In this document: in pieces, positions 17,176-27,060 of the stretch
How positions within the stretch are numbered: position 1 is the stretch's first letter
Layout: each line of letters begins with the position of its first letter
Source of the DNA: Sulfurimonas sp.
GTDB taxonomy: Bacteria > Campylobacterota > Campylobacteria > Campylobacterales > Sulfurimonadaceae
DNA: 64,000 nt
Direction: 5' to 3'
NCBI GenBank assembly: GCA_030949825.1
Contig: JAUZSC010000007.1
Coordinates: 105,609 to 169,608 of the forward strand
Made by a program: the position numbers and the translations under genes
Notes under the pieces: generated by a model
Seen by the model: only the letters and a program-made list of their open reading frames with translations
Told to the model about the DNA's origin: nothing
Database searches by the model: none

Positions 17176-17854
17176 TACTATCTCCCTTAAGTACTTCTAA
17201 TGCCATTTTTGCAGCCTCTTGTTGTGCTATTTTTTTACTCTTACCGATTGCTCGAGCATATTCTTTGTCTTGAATATTTACAGCGACTTCAAACTCTTTT
17301 AAATGATCCGGTCCACGACTCGCAACGACTATATACTCAGGGGTAATTCCAAAACGCGCCTGCGTAATCTCTTGAAGTAATGTTTTAAAATCACTAAACA
17401 AATAATCTAATGATATTTCTTTATGATTTTTTTCTATCAACATAATTGCTATAGTATCTACAATTTTGAGGCCTGCTTCTAAATAAATAGCACCCATAAC
17501 TGCTTCAAAAGCATTTGAAAGTAAAGATGATTTTTCTCGGCCACCATTGCTTTCTTCCGCATTGGAGAGCAATATATAATCTCCCAAATTCAAGTAACGC
17601 GCAAGTTTCTCAAAACCAGTTTCATTCACCAAAGATGCGCGTATCTTAGATAAATTTCCCTCTGCTGATGAAGAGAATTTTTTAAACAAATACTCCCCAA
17701 CAACTAAGTCCAGTACAGCATCCCCCAGAAATTCTAATCTTTCATTATCATAGGGCTTCTTAAAACTCTTGTGCGTGAGCGCTTCGGTAATAAGTTTAGT
17801 GCCTTTAAACTCATAACCCAAACTCAATTCTAACTGCTTTATATTTTTAAGCAT
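17168..17854 (-). CDS. rnc: Ribonuclease III
   Basis: The 228-residue enzyme cuts double-stranded RNA, including the rRNA precursor. The RNase III signature [20 protein letters not shown] is at about residues 37-56, with catalytic acidic residues intact there and in the later [13 protein letters not shown] stretch. A double-stranded RNA-binding domain occupies about 150-225. It lies between the TPR gene and aroC. In Campylobacter jejuni, rnhA usually sits between rnc and the TPR gene, but here only 29 bases separate them. Confidence 0.96.
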   Translation of the reverse strand: MLKNIKQLELSLGYEFKGTKLITEALTHKSFKKPYDNERLEFLGDAVLDLVVGEYLFKKFSSSAEGNLSKIRASLVNETGFEKLARYLNLGDYILLSNAEESNGGREKSSLLSNAFEAVMGAIYLEAGLKIVDTIAIMLIEKNHKEISLDYLFSDFKTLLQEITQARFGITPEYIVVASRGPDHLKEFEVAVNIQDKEYARAIGKSKKIAQQEAAKMALEVLKGDSSE

Positions 17855-17883
17855 TTTATAATCCTTCTTTTATGTTTTGTAAA

Positions 17884-18930
17884 TCATTGAAAAGAGTTAC
17901 TCTCTTGACTATAATTTCTATGGAAATCTTTTGCTAAGCTAAACTCAACACCGATAGAGTCAATGGCATGACACGAACTGCATCTATGAAATGCAAAAGG
18001 GTAAAGCTGCTTACAATTGTCACAAATATACTCAAAACTCAATGTTGCACTTGCCTTTCCCTCAAGGTTAATAAGTGCATCAAATTCAAAAATATTACTT
18101 TTTAAACTCAACGAAACATCGCCTCTAGCTGTATATAAATCTCTCAAGTATGTATTTTGCTCAATCACTTTAAGGTCTAAATCTGACTCTTTAAGACTCC
18201 ACAGTATGTCAACAATTCTCTCTGACTTAGAATTATCAAAATTTTCCCATGCCAAAGCAGGATTTACTCGAAATAAATATTCAAATACTAAGTAAGCTAA
18301 TTGATGCGAATCATTGTATATCCCGATTAGCTTATCTGCTTTTTCTTCTTGGCTAAGCTGAGCATCATTGAGAAGTGCTAAAACCCTGAGGTATACGCTA
18401 TCGCATAAAATATCTTTTTTTAACTCACATAAAGGTTCTAAAACTTCTATAGCAGATTTATAATCTTTCATGTATTCATAAACTAAAAGTAATGTTTCTA
18501 ATGCCTGTGGTGTACGAGGATTTTTTCTCAGTATCTCTAAAAAAATATGTTTAGAACGCTCTAAAAAACCTGCTTTAAAGTATGTTTTACCAAGCAAGTA
18601 CATAATCTCTATCTGGTTTTGCTTATCAAGCCTTTCTAGTATCTCATTATAAATTTCAATACTTTTATCGTAGTTTCCACTTTTAAAATACGAAGATGCA
18701 AGGAGCATCCATGATTTTTGAGACAACTCATTGCCCGAAACAAGCTCTTTTAACTCACCTTTTTTTGGAAGTGTTCTGAATTGTTTTAAAAACTTATCTA
18801 AACTTCTGTAATCTTCTTTTCTCTTGTATCTACCCCACCAATAGGACAGGAAAGTAACAATAAAAATAAGTGTGAAAAATATAATCACGGAAAAAAGTGG
18901 GTCGCGAAATTCTAAGAGAAATATATTCAT
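17884..18930 (-). CDS. Membrane-anchored TPR protein with zinc-ribbon end
   Basis: The 348-residue protein has one N-terminal membrane segment (about 10-32), tetratricopeptide repeats through the middle (for example SWMLLASSYFKSGNYDKSIEIY and TPQALETLLLVYEYMKDYKSA, split here for length), and a C-terminal CDNC...CSSC metal-binding knuckle. This layout recalls LapB/YciM, which controls LPS synthesis through LpxC turnover, but homology is not certain. Relatives occupy the same place next to rnc and aroC in other Campylobacterota. Confidence 0.8.
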   Translation of the reverse strand: MNIFLLEFRDPLFSVIIFFTLIFIVTFLSYWWGRYKRKEDYRSLDKFLKQFRTLPKKGELKELVSGNELSQKSWMLLASSYFKSGNYDKSIEIYNEILERLDKQNQIEIMYLLGKTYFKAGFLERSKHIFLEILRKNPRTPQALETLLLVYEYMKDYKSAIEVLEPLCELKKDILCDSVYLRVLALLNDAQLSQEEKADKLIGIYNDSHQLAYLVFEYLFRVNPALAWENFDNSKSERIVDILWSLKESDLDLKVIEQNTYLRDLYTARGDVSLSLKSNIFEFDALINLEGKASATLSFEYICDNCKQLYPFAFHRCSSCHAIDSIGVEFSLAKDFHRNYSQESNSFQ

Positions 18931-18948
18931 TTTATCTATTTATCTCCA

Positions 18949-19416
18949 TTAGTCATAGACTACGATTCCATAATCATTTTTAAGATTATAAAAAGCGCTG
19001 CTTCCAACTAAGTCTAAGTCTTTCATTTTCCCGAGTTGGACTAGAGAATTTTTAGATACTTTGATACCATTCTCACGAAAAAACTTCTTAATATTTACAA
19101 ACTTTACATCTTCAACAAATTTGTACTCAAACTCTCTGTGTAGCTTCATTTTATCGCTTGAGAACAAGTGTTCATTTACATGTAGTTGATCACTCGCGAA
19201 TTTTATAGGTAGATGCCCAGATAGATCTGTTAAAATCGACTCTACATGTTCATACTTCTGAGGAAGTGTTTCTTTTTGAAGGAAAATATATTTATTGTTT
19301 AGTTTTAGGTTTGGTGTATTTTTCCAGTACTTATAGGCTGGATTAGAAACACCAAGTTTTTTTGAAATTTCCCTCCAGAGCCAAAATGAATTTAATGTAT
19401 TTGGTAAATGTGACAT
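18949..19416 (-). CDS. Hypothetical protein
   Basis: The 155-residue basic protein starts MSHLPNTLNSFWLWREISKKLG and has a helix-turn-helix-like opening (SKKLGVSNPAYKYWKN). It has no signal, membrane segment or cysteine motif. It is the first gene of a minus-strand run with the TPR gene, rnc and aroC (18 bases to the next). DNA or RNA binding is possible from its charge, but it is not recognised. Confidence 0.65.
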   Translation of the reverse strand: MSHLPNTLNSFWLWREISKKLGVSNPAYKYWKNTPNLKLNNKYIFLQKETLPQKYEHVESILTDLSGHLPIKFASDQLHVNEHLFSSDKMKLHREFEYKFVEDVKFVNIKKFFRENGIKVSKNSLVQLGKMKDLDLVGSSAFYNLKNDYGIVVYD

Positions 19417-19479
19417 CCACTTTTCTCCTTCAAGAAATTAAATAAGCTTTATTATATACCTTTTACTTTAAGAGTTTAA

Positions 19480-20544
19480 TTAAAACGAAGCAACAACTAG
19501 TTTTGTAACTATAAAACCACCTACGACTAACCATATAAACATAGAAAGAGCCGTATAAATTGGGGCTAAACCAAGTCCACGAAACTTAGAAAAAATTGTT
19601 CCCATCCCCAGAGCTGTCATTGCCATAGTTAGCAAGAAAGTATCTATCTCATTAATAATATCAACTATATTTTGAGGAACAAGCCCGAGTGAATTAAATC
19701 CAGCCATACCAATAAAATAAACTGCGAACCATGGAATAACAAGGGCAACTTTGCTTCCCTGTAGTCCAGATTTTTTAGCCTCGTATGAAAGATAAATTCC
19801 TAAAACAATAAGTAAAGGAGCAATCATAATAACGCGCGTCATCTTTACAATAACAGCAGAGTTTGCCATATCAATAGGAGCACCAGCGATAGATGCAGGA
19901 ACTGCTACAACTTGGGCAACCTCATGGATTGTTCCACCCACATATATACCAAATTCTTGTGGAGTCATGTGCATAAATCCTGTGGCAGGCTCAATTATAG
20001 TGGCATAAAGTACAGGATATAAAAACATAGAAATAGTTCCAAAAAGCACAACCATTGAAACCGCGATTGCAGTTTTATGTTCTTCTGCTTTGAGTACTGG
20101 TTCAGTTGCTAAAACTGCTGCTGCTCCACATACTGAAGCCCCAGATGCTGTAAGCATCGAAGTGTCTCTGTCCATTTTAAAGACTTTAATACCTAGATAT
20201 GTTCCGATTAAAAATGTGCTACTTAACATAATGAGTGAAACCATAAAGCCGCTCATTCCAACCTCAGCAATTTGCTGAAAAGTTATTCTAAAGCCATAAA
20301 AAACAATAGCAAATCGAAGTATTTTTTTTCCAGAAAAAGTAATTCCACTAGCCCATTCTTTAGGCGCATGATTATGCAAGGTATTTGCATAAAAGATTCC
20401 CATGACAATACCTATAACTAAAGGAGAGATTCCCAAAGATTTAAAAATTGCAACATCCGATATAAATGTCGCTGCAGCTGCAAAGATTGCAACAAAAATA
20501 ATTCCACTGATAGTTCCCTTACGATTCTCAACACTAAATGGCAT
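19480..20544 (-). CDS. YeiH/UPF0324-family permease, putative sulfate exporter
   Basis: The 354-residue protein has about ten membrane segments. The family signature is seen in LRFAIVFYGFRITFQQI and in the GASVCGAAAVLATEPVLKA stretch, followed by the GGTIHEVAQVVA segment. YeiH relatives are annotated as putative sulfate or sulfonate exporters, with weak experimental support. In a sulfur oxidiser that makes sulfate in the periplasm, an export role is plausible but unproven. The ribosome site AAGGAAAATAT precedes the ATG. It borders the accessory islet to its right. Confidence 0.88.
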   Translation of the reverse strand: MPFSVENRKGTISGIIFVAIFAAAATFISDVAIFKSLGISPLVIGIVMGIFYANTLHNHAPKEWASGITFSGKKILRFAIVFYGFRITFQQIAEVGMSGFMVSLIMLSSTFLIGTYLGIKVFKMDRDTSMLTASGASVCGAAAVLATEPVLKAEEHKTAIAVSMVVLFGTISMFLYPVLYATIIEPATGFMHMTPQEFGIYVGGTIHEVAQVVAVPASIAGAPIDMANSAVIVKMTRVIMIAPLLIVLGIYLSYEAKKSGLQGSKVALVIPWFAVYFIGMAGFNSLGLVPQNIVDIINEIDTFLLTMAMTALGMGTIFSKFRGLGLAPIYTALSMFIWLVVGGFIVTKLVVASF

Positions 20545-20594
20545 ATATTTTCCTTATAATAAAAACTTAACTCTTTTATAAGTAGAATTATACC

Positions 20595-20835
20595 CTATTT
20601 AATAATGACAATTAAATCATCCAATATCTTATAAACTAAACGATGCTCTGAACTTACCTTTCTTGAACAGTAGCCATGAAAATTTTCTTTTAGTTTTTCT
20701 GGCTTACCTAAAGCCTTCTTTTTCGTAAGGATTTCTTTTTATATCTTTTATCAAAAGATTCACTTTCTGCTCTCTCTTTATCATCCATTTTCAAATAGTC
20801 TAATGTGTCTTTAGATTTATCATTAAAAAATTTTA
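20595..20835 (-). pseudogene. YoeB/Txe-type toxin remnant
   Basis: Two frames join to give KVNLLIKDIKRNPYEKEG followed by GKPEKLKENFHGYCSRKV and a last stretch SSEHRLVYKILDD. This is the hallmark C-terminal half of YoeB/Txe mRNA interferases (IKD.KR.P, GKPE.LK, SR, EHRLVY). The frame breaks at GGCTTTAGG near 20725, where one T too many shifts the reading. The normal N-terminus and a YefM antitoxin gene are absent. It ends early at TAG 20595-20597, lacking the usual His-Tyr end. It is therefore a dead toxin fragment even if the frameshift is an error. Confidence 0.7.
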
Positions 20836-21288
20836 TTTTTATTAAATAAAATTCAGGATAAATATTTTCTACACTATCAACTTTGTATAGTTCTTTTTGT
20901 TTTTCATTTAGCTTAAATTGTGCATGGTTGTGAAGTCCTATAAAGTTCGTGGTACCTTTGTAAGTGACTGACCATAATAAATATCATATTCAACAAGATT
21001 TAAAAGGTTTAGATTCAAGGCGAACTTTGCTTTGCGATACAAGTATCGTTAAGTGAAGTTCAACGCAGAAGATGAATTTTTTTAAATCTTGCCCGTAGGG
21101 TGAAAAGATAAGCCACAACCTACTGCGTTAAAAACCCTTGAAGCTACCAGTAGCTCCTACGGATTTTCGTCTTGTATCTTATGGCTTCTCTTTTCATTGA
21201 ATATGTCATTTATTATGGTCAATCACTTATATATAATCATCTCCATCCCCAAGGTCAAAATATAAAATACTTATTGATATAATTATGG
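20800..21288 (-). pseudogene. Rpn/PD-(D/E)XK transposase-nuclease remnant, split by a MITE
   Basis: Reading on the minus strand, ARNLPIIISISILYFDLGD GDDYI before the MITE continues after it as YKGTTNFIGLHNHAQFKLNE and then VDSVENIYPEFYLIKIKFF. The latter closely matches the YPEFYLI..N.FND..KDTLDEW block of Rpn-family recombination-promoting nucleases. The fragment lacks the N-terminal catalytic half and runs into YoeB-like sequence near 20830, so it is a truncated relic. Deleting the 269 bp element with one TA copy restores the frame across the insertion. Confidence 0.65.
20961..21229. mobile_element. 269 bp MITE-like element with 33 bp terminal inverted repeats
   Basis: The ends 20961-20993 and 21197-21229 are inverted copies matching at 30 of 33 positions, beginning TAAGTGA. 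The interior is a nest of further palindromes: 20994-21005 pairs with 21080-21091, 21093-21099 with 21156-21162, and 21102-21115 with 21182-21195. It has no open frame. Both ends carry TA, and keeping one TA while removing the rest rejoins the interrupted Rpn frame, which indicates insertion at a TA site as for IS630/Tc1-mariner-driven MITEs. No transposase gene of that family is in the window. Confidence 0.8.
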
Positions 21289-21314
21289 GTAGATTTCTTG
21301 CCGTTAGGCTTCAT

Positions 21315-21388
21315 ATAACGGTTAAGTTGAAAGACAAGGTTAGAAGCTCAAACTTTTATACCCTTGTTCTTTTCCAACGAATTGTTAT
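21315..21388 (-). other. attC-like imperfect hairpin after the methyltransferase gene
   Basis: Arms 21315-21339 and 21362-21388 pair along almost their whole length around a 22-base spacer. The ends read ATAAC/GTTAT. One arm has two unpaired extra bases and there is a central AA/GG mismatch. Such extrahelical bases and an unpaired central spacer are features of integron attC sites. GTTAGGC, a common attC core word, lies just beyond at 21303-21309. It stands 18 bases from the end of the methyltransferase gene, where a cassette would carry it. The core words do not match GTTRRRY/RYYYAAC exactly and no integrase is visible, so a terminator or other fold remains possible. Confidence 0.4.
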
Positions 21389-21405
21389 CTATTTCTAAGT
21401 GCTGT

Positions 21406-22505
21406 TTAATTGAATTTTTCAAGGCTATTGATAAAAAAAGTAGGTACAGCATTTCCTATTTGTAAATTCTTTGAACTTCTTGAGCCATAGAAGATATAGT
21501 TATCTGGAAAACATTGTATTCTTGCGCCTTCTCTTGTTGTTAAAGGTCTTGGTGTTTTGGGATGAATACATCTTGAAGATGATGGTGTACTTAAATTTCT
21601 TGTTATTGTCGGAGTAGGTCTTTCCCACCATAATCTACAATATGTATTTTTAAATCCACTTTTTGGGCGTAATTCTTCTGGTATATCTTGTGGTGTTCCA
21701 CCATCCGGTAAGCACTCCATAAGCTTTACTAATTTATCATTATTTTTTTGGAGCGTTATGGTCCATTAGCTTTTTAGGTGCTTTTATTCTCATTAATTTT
21801 TGAAATTCATTATTGTATTTACTGCTATATTCAAAACTTTCTTCATTACTTTTAATAAATGGTAAATCATTTATTGCTTCTGATAAAGTTAAATATGGTT
21901 TTAAATCTTGTTTAAAAATATTATTATCATCTGAATTACGATGGGTTTTATTTGGATATTCGAAATCTTGATGTAATTTTGTACCAATTATAATTACTCT
22001 TTCTCTAATTTGAGGAACACCATAATCTGCTGAATTTAAAACTTCATATTTAACTTTATATCCTAGTGATTCAAAAAGTGATAAAATTGTTTTTAGTAAT
22101 TCTCCCTTTTGCATTGATAAAAGTCCTTTAACATTTTCAAATAAAAATACTTTAGGATTTAACTCTTCTAAAACTCTATAATACTCTTGAAATAGTTGAC
22201 CTCTTGGGTCATCAATTAATCTTTTTCCTACAGTTGAAAATGCTTGGCAAGGTGGACCACCAACAATTAAGTCAATATCACCTTTTTTTAATTTGTAAAT
22301 CTTCAGTAAGATTTTTAAGTCCAAAATCTTTTATATCACAATTATACATTTTCACATTTGGATGATTTAATGAGTATGCTTTAGCCATATCAGGTAAAAG
22401 TTCATTTCCTGCTATAATTTCAAAATTGTCATCATGTGCAAATCCATAACTAAGCCCACCAACTCCTGAAAATAAATCTAAAACTTTAAATTTTTTATTA
22501 GTCAT
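21406..22505 (-). pseudogene. DNA cytosine-5 methyltransferase, two frameshifts
   Basis: Three frames join into a 365-residue C5 methyltransferase. Motif I is DLFSGVGGLSYGF, motif IV is GGPPCQAFSTVGKR with the catalytic Cys, motif VI is FLFENVKGLL, motif VIII is QIRERVIIIG and motif X is LQIGNAVPTFF. Breaks fall at two runs of seven T (about 22283-22289 and 21743-21749, plus strand). Removing one base at each restores a full-length enzyme. It overlaps the upstream restriction gene by 4 bases (ATGA). It should protect the target site of that nuclease. With the errors corrected, nothing suggests it is inactive. Confidence 0.85.
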
Positions 22506-23294
22506 TTTTTATCTGCAAATATATCATTTAATAAAGGTGGTGTTTCAGTCAATTTCCAAGTAAAATAATTTTGATCTATATTAAAAACGGTTTGACCTTC
22601 CATTTGTTGTCTAGTAATCCAATTTACACTATCATCTTCTATTTCATCTAATTTAATAAATGCCACTTGACCATTAAATAGATCAAAATGAATTGCTAAT
22701 GAGGAGATACTATCAGTTTTAAATATTCTTTTTGCTTCTAAAACTTTATGCTGTTTAATATCATTTACACCAACAAATCCAGATTGTACTTCAATTCTTA
22801 ATTTATTAGCATCTTTTAATGTAATTTCTAAATCTGCCGTTGGTGTTCTTTTGAATGATTCAATATTCACTAAATCATCATCGCCAATTAATGATATGTC
22901 TTCAAGATTTACTTCAAATATTTTACTTAATGCTTTAAGAAAATAATTTGAAATTATATATCCTCTCATCCATGAAAAATATACTTGTTCTGGTCTTCTT
23001 CCTTGATTATTTAATCTTTGTATAATATTATTATCTTTTAATTTATTAAAAACTAATTCTACATTATCAGTACAAAATTCATCTATTTTAATTATATTAA
23101 TATCTTTTGAAACTAATGAATTTATTTTTCTAATTATTTCAATAAGCCTAGTATTTAATAGTTCTATGTAGTTATAATCAACAGTAGGGGTTATGTCTTT
23201 TCCTGCAAAAAACTTTTTTTACATCACCTTGATTTGTAAATCCCAACTCTTTTCTATAATCTTTAAAGTATTGTGTAGTTATTAATATACTCAT
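22502..23294 (-). pseudogene. Probable type II restriction endonuclease, one frameshift
   Basis: The frame-corrected protein is 263 residues, starting MSILITTQYFKDYRKELG at 23294. The break is in the A-run next to GTTTTTTGC near 23210; dropping one A gives DVKKFFAGKDITPTVDYNYI. A possible PD-(D/E)XK-type core is ADLEITLKDANKLRIEVQSG, with Asp and Glu spaced as in this nuclease fold, though Gln replaces the usual Lys. Assignment rests mainly on the ATGA overlap with a C5 methyltransferase gene. Recognition site cannot be told. No vsr or controller gene is present. Confidence 0.65.
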
Positions 23295-23449
23295 TTATAT
23301 TATTAATCCTTTTAATATTCATTATTCTATCTAAAGTTTACTATTGAATCTATAAATTGCAAAAACAGATAACTATTTATTCAATATAATTATATATATT
23401 TTAAGCTTAAGACGCATAATTAACTATTATAAAAAAAGAAGCATAAAGC

Positions 23450-26400
23450 CTATTTTACAATAACCTCTAACTTAGACTTTATAAGCATTTTTTCATCACT
23501 TGGAGATTCTAATATTTCTAGCTCTTGTATTCTATGAACTTCAACACCTTTAGTATCTATGAGATATGTTTTAATAGCTTGACTTCTATTTTTAGCAAGG
23601 GTATGAATTTCTTCTATACTGACCACTTGAATATCTTTACACAACTCAATGAGTCCTAAAAAAATAAGCTTGTTTAAGTGCTTCATCTTTGTATGTTTTT
23701 TCTAGTTCCTCTTCAAGTTTATCAAGTTTGTCATCGTCTCTTGCATCTTTATAGATATCTTCAAGTAAATCAGCCGTCATTGCACTTACCTTTTCTTCTT
23801 CATTTTTCGCACCACTTCGCTTAACAACAAGGGCTATTAGTTTTTCTTTTTGTAAGGCTTTTTTATCTATCTCTGCGTTATATCCACCAGCAATACTTAA
23901 AATAATCTTAGGGCGTTTAATCATAAGTTTTGAAACATTATCTAACTTTTCTCTCTCAGAAGGTAAGATAGTACTTGAGCCACCCTCAAACTCAGCAAAC
24001 TCAAGTTCATCTCCACCAATCCCTAACATAGAACCTAAAAATCTAAATGGAGAAGTAACTGCTTTTAAAATGAGGTTGCCAAAAGTTTTCCACGCAAGTG
24101 CGCCGTACTTAAAGTCAGGTTCATCAACATTACCACGGATTGGCATATCTATATCTATAATTCCATCACTATCCTCAAGTAATGCAATCACAAAGCCTAA
24201 AGGAAGTGAACCACCCTCAATATCCACTTCTTTTCCAAGCTTAATATTTTTAACAATAATACTATTTTCACCTAAAAGCTGTGAGTCTTTAATATCGTAG
24301 TTTAGATTTAAAAAGAGTTTCCCATCATCTATCTCGTAACCTGCAAAAGTAGCACTGTAACCACTCATAGCACTTAAATCTAAGTTCCTAAAGTTAAAAG
24401 CTAAGTCAGTAAAGGCTTTTGGATTTGCCGACTTCACACTTCCTTTTAACTTTGTAGAGCCATATTCATCAATGTCACCTGCTATATCAATAAAAGTAGT
24501 TTCTTGGGGCGACGAAGAAACTCCGTATATGTCTCCATTTAGATTATGCATGTCTGTTTTAAAGTGGATAGGTAAAGATGCATCTGAGAAAGTAGCCCGT
24601 CCATTTTTAACATTTATTTTGACTATTTTAACTGGAAAAGCTTCTTCTTTTGTAAGATTAGAATCTTGACTTAAATTTGAGTCATCTGTAGACTTCATCA
24701 ACTGGGAAAGATTCATACTTTTGTTTTCATCAATAGCAGCTCTTACATAAAAGGTATCTATATCTATTTCATTTACAAACAATCTCTTTGGGCTTGTTTC
24801 TAATGAAAACTCTTTTAAGTGAAGATTAGAAAAAGAGACTAATGAAGAGTTATCTCGGCTATCGTTTATAGCAATATCTTCTAATTTAAAAGACCCATTC
24901 ACATTTAAGTCAGGTTTAGTTTTAGATGCAGCGTAACTTGTTTTTGTTTTAAGACTTACAAAACCATCTTCGAGCTCTACATACGCACTCTCTTGTAGAT
25001 AGGGAGTGATCTCTTTAAGAGAAATTTTATCTATTTCAAACTTACCTTTTTGCTTCAGTGGACTATGTCTAAGCGCACCAGAAGTTTTTATCTTTCCGCC
25101 ATCATTCACCCGTGCTGAGAGGTAATAGTTCATCCAAGAATATTTTTTAGAATCAATGTTTTTAGCGCTCAGGTAAATTCTATCTATTTTACTTTTTACA
25201 CTTGGGTCTAGCATCTTGTCTTCAAAACTAACTTTAGCACCTTTGAGTGCCACTTTTTTCAAGCGGATTCTAAAGTCTTTTTCCTTTTTAAATTTTGATA
25301 CGGCTTTTTTCTTAGATTTCTTTGGCACGACTAACTTTTCTAAACTAATACTTCCATCTTTTAACCTAGCAGTTCGTAGATGCAAGTAGTTTAAACTTGT
25401 ATCCTTAACAAATACTTCTTTAGTTCCTGTATTTAATGCTATGCCATTAGCCGTAAAAGAGCTAAAGGTAGCAAGTCTTCTATTTTTACTTTTTTGATTG
25501 ATAGCAAACTTATCTAACTTTATGTTTGCATCACTTACATCTATAACTATACTCGAGTTGATGTCTTTTACACTAAGGTTTGCATCAAATCCAGCTATGA
25601 GACTTCGAAGTTTTACATCATAAACCTTAAGTTCTTTTTTCGCTATCTCGTCGATATAAGCAACATAATGTTCAACATCAAAATCATTACATTTCACACT
25701 AGCCTCAGCATCAAGTACTTTATGAATAAGACTTCCCTCAACGATACACTTAAATGAATCATTCATCCTCAAATTCATTTGATAAGCAAGTGGTTTAGTA
25801 CCTTCTAGAGTAACATTTTGTGCATAAAGATTAAAGTCATTAAGCATTGTATTTACATTTGGAGAAACTCCTGCATCTTGAAAATCAACTTGAATTTTCT
25901 CTAAACTTATTTTTTTGACTAAAACATTCCATGGAGGCACATTTTTTACTTCACTTGTTTGCTCAGCATCTACTTCCATAGGAGCAGAAGATTCTACTTT
26001 TATATAATCCAACCAATCAATGAAGCCTTTGGAATCTCGCTTTGCTCTAATGCTAAGGAAATTCAGCGCTATTTCTTCGACTTCAACTGATTGTGCTAAG
26101 GGCTTAACAGTAGCATCTTTTAAATGAAGAGATTTTAAAGTAAGCACATCTTGTGTGCCACCTTTTGGTTTTATTCTTAAACCATCAAGATTTACATTTA
26201 GATGTGACAAAGTAGTAGAGGGCAAATCATCAAGATTAAAATAATACTCAGTTTCTAATGATAGTTTTCCATCTGCAACTTCAAGATGCAGCTTGTCTTT
26301 AACATATCTCCACTGCGTATACAGCTTACTTGCTTCGTATTCTAAAGTACCTTTTACCACTAAAGGTTCGACTCCAAGTACTTCACTTTTTAAATCAATA

Positions 26401-27008
26401 AAACCACCATCAGCTAGTTTCATATAAAATCTTAGTTTTGCGTCACTCTGTTCTATTGTTTTAGTATCAATATCTCTAAGCTCAAATCCTATGTCATCGA
26501 GTGCAAATTCAAACTTGCTTTTATTTGAATAGTCTTCATAGTTGAGACTACCTTGTACAATAGCAATACGGTCTAAAATAATTCTTGGAATTTCTGTCTT
26601 TTGCGTATCTGTTTTCACCTCAACTTTTGGCTTACTTTCTTTTACAATCGACATTAAATTTATATTTTTATCTTTATCTAAAACGAGAGAAATTTGAGGA
26701 TTTTCTAAAACAAAACTATCAATATGTATCGCTCCCTTAAACAAAGAAAATACTTCTGCATTAAGTTCGACGGAGTTTATATGTATAAGTTCTTTATCAT
26801 CTAATGAACTCACTTTCAAACCATTTACGGTAAGTAAAAATCTATAGGGATTAAAATAAAGACTCTCTATTTCTATCTTGGCATTCGTCTCTTGTTCTAC
26901 TATAGAGATAACTTGAGGTTTAAGAACTAAGGGAATGACTACAAAGCCAAGGAGTGTGTAAAAGACTAGAAGATAAAGGATGATTTTTTTAAACAAGATA
27001 GACTCCAA
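23450..27008 (-). pseudogene. AsmA-like DUF748 protein, one frameshift near the end
   Basis: The corrected product has about 1185 residues: one N-terminal membrane segment (about 8-30), then a very long repetitive beta-rich region with AsmA/DUF748 features (VNGLKVSSLDD, FRIRLKKVALKGAKVSF, LSGENSI-like strands) and a C-terminal coiled segment. Such proteins bridge inner and outer membranes and are linked to phospholipid or outer-membrane homeostasis. The frame breaks at seven A (about 23657-23663). Removing one base joins DEALKQAYF to LGLIELCKDIQVVSIEEI. Loss of only the last 75 residues by this run is most easily explained by a consensus error. Confidence 0.85.
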
Positions 27009-27060
27009 AATATAATTATTTTAGAGTTTATCAAATTATTGATTAAAGAGCTATTAGTGA

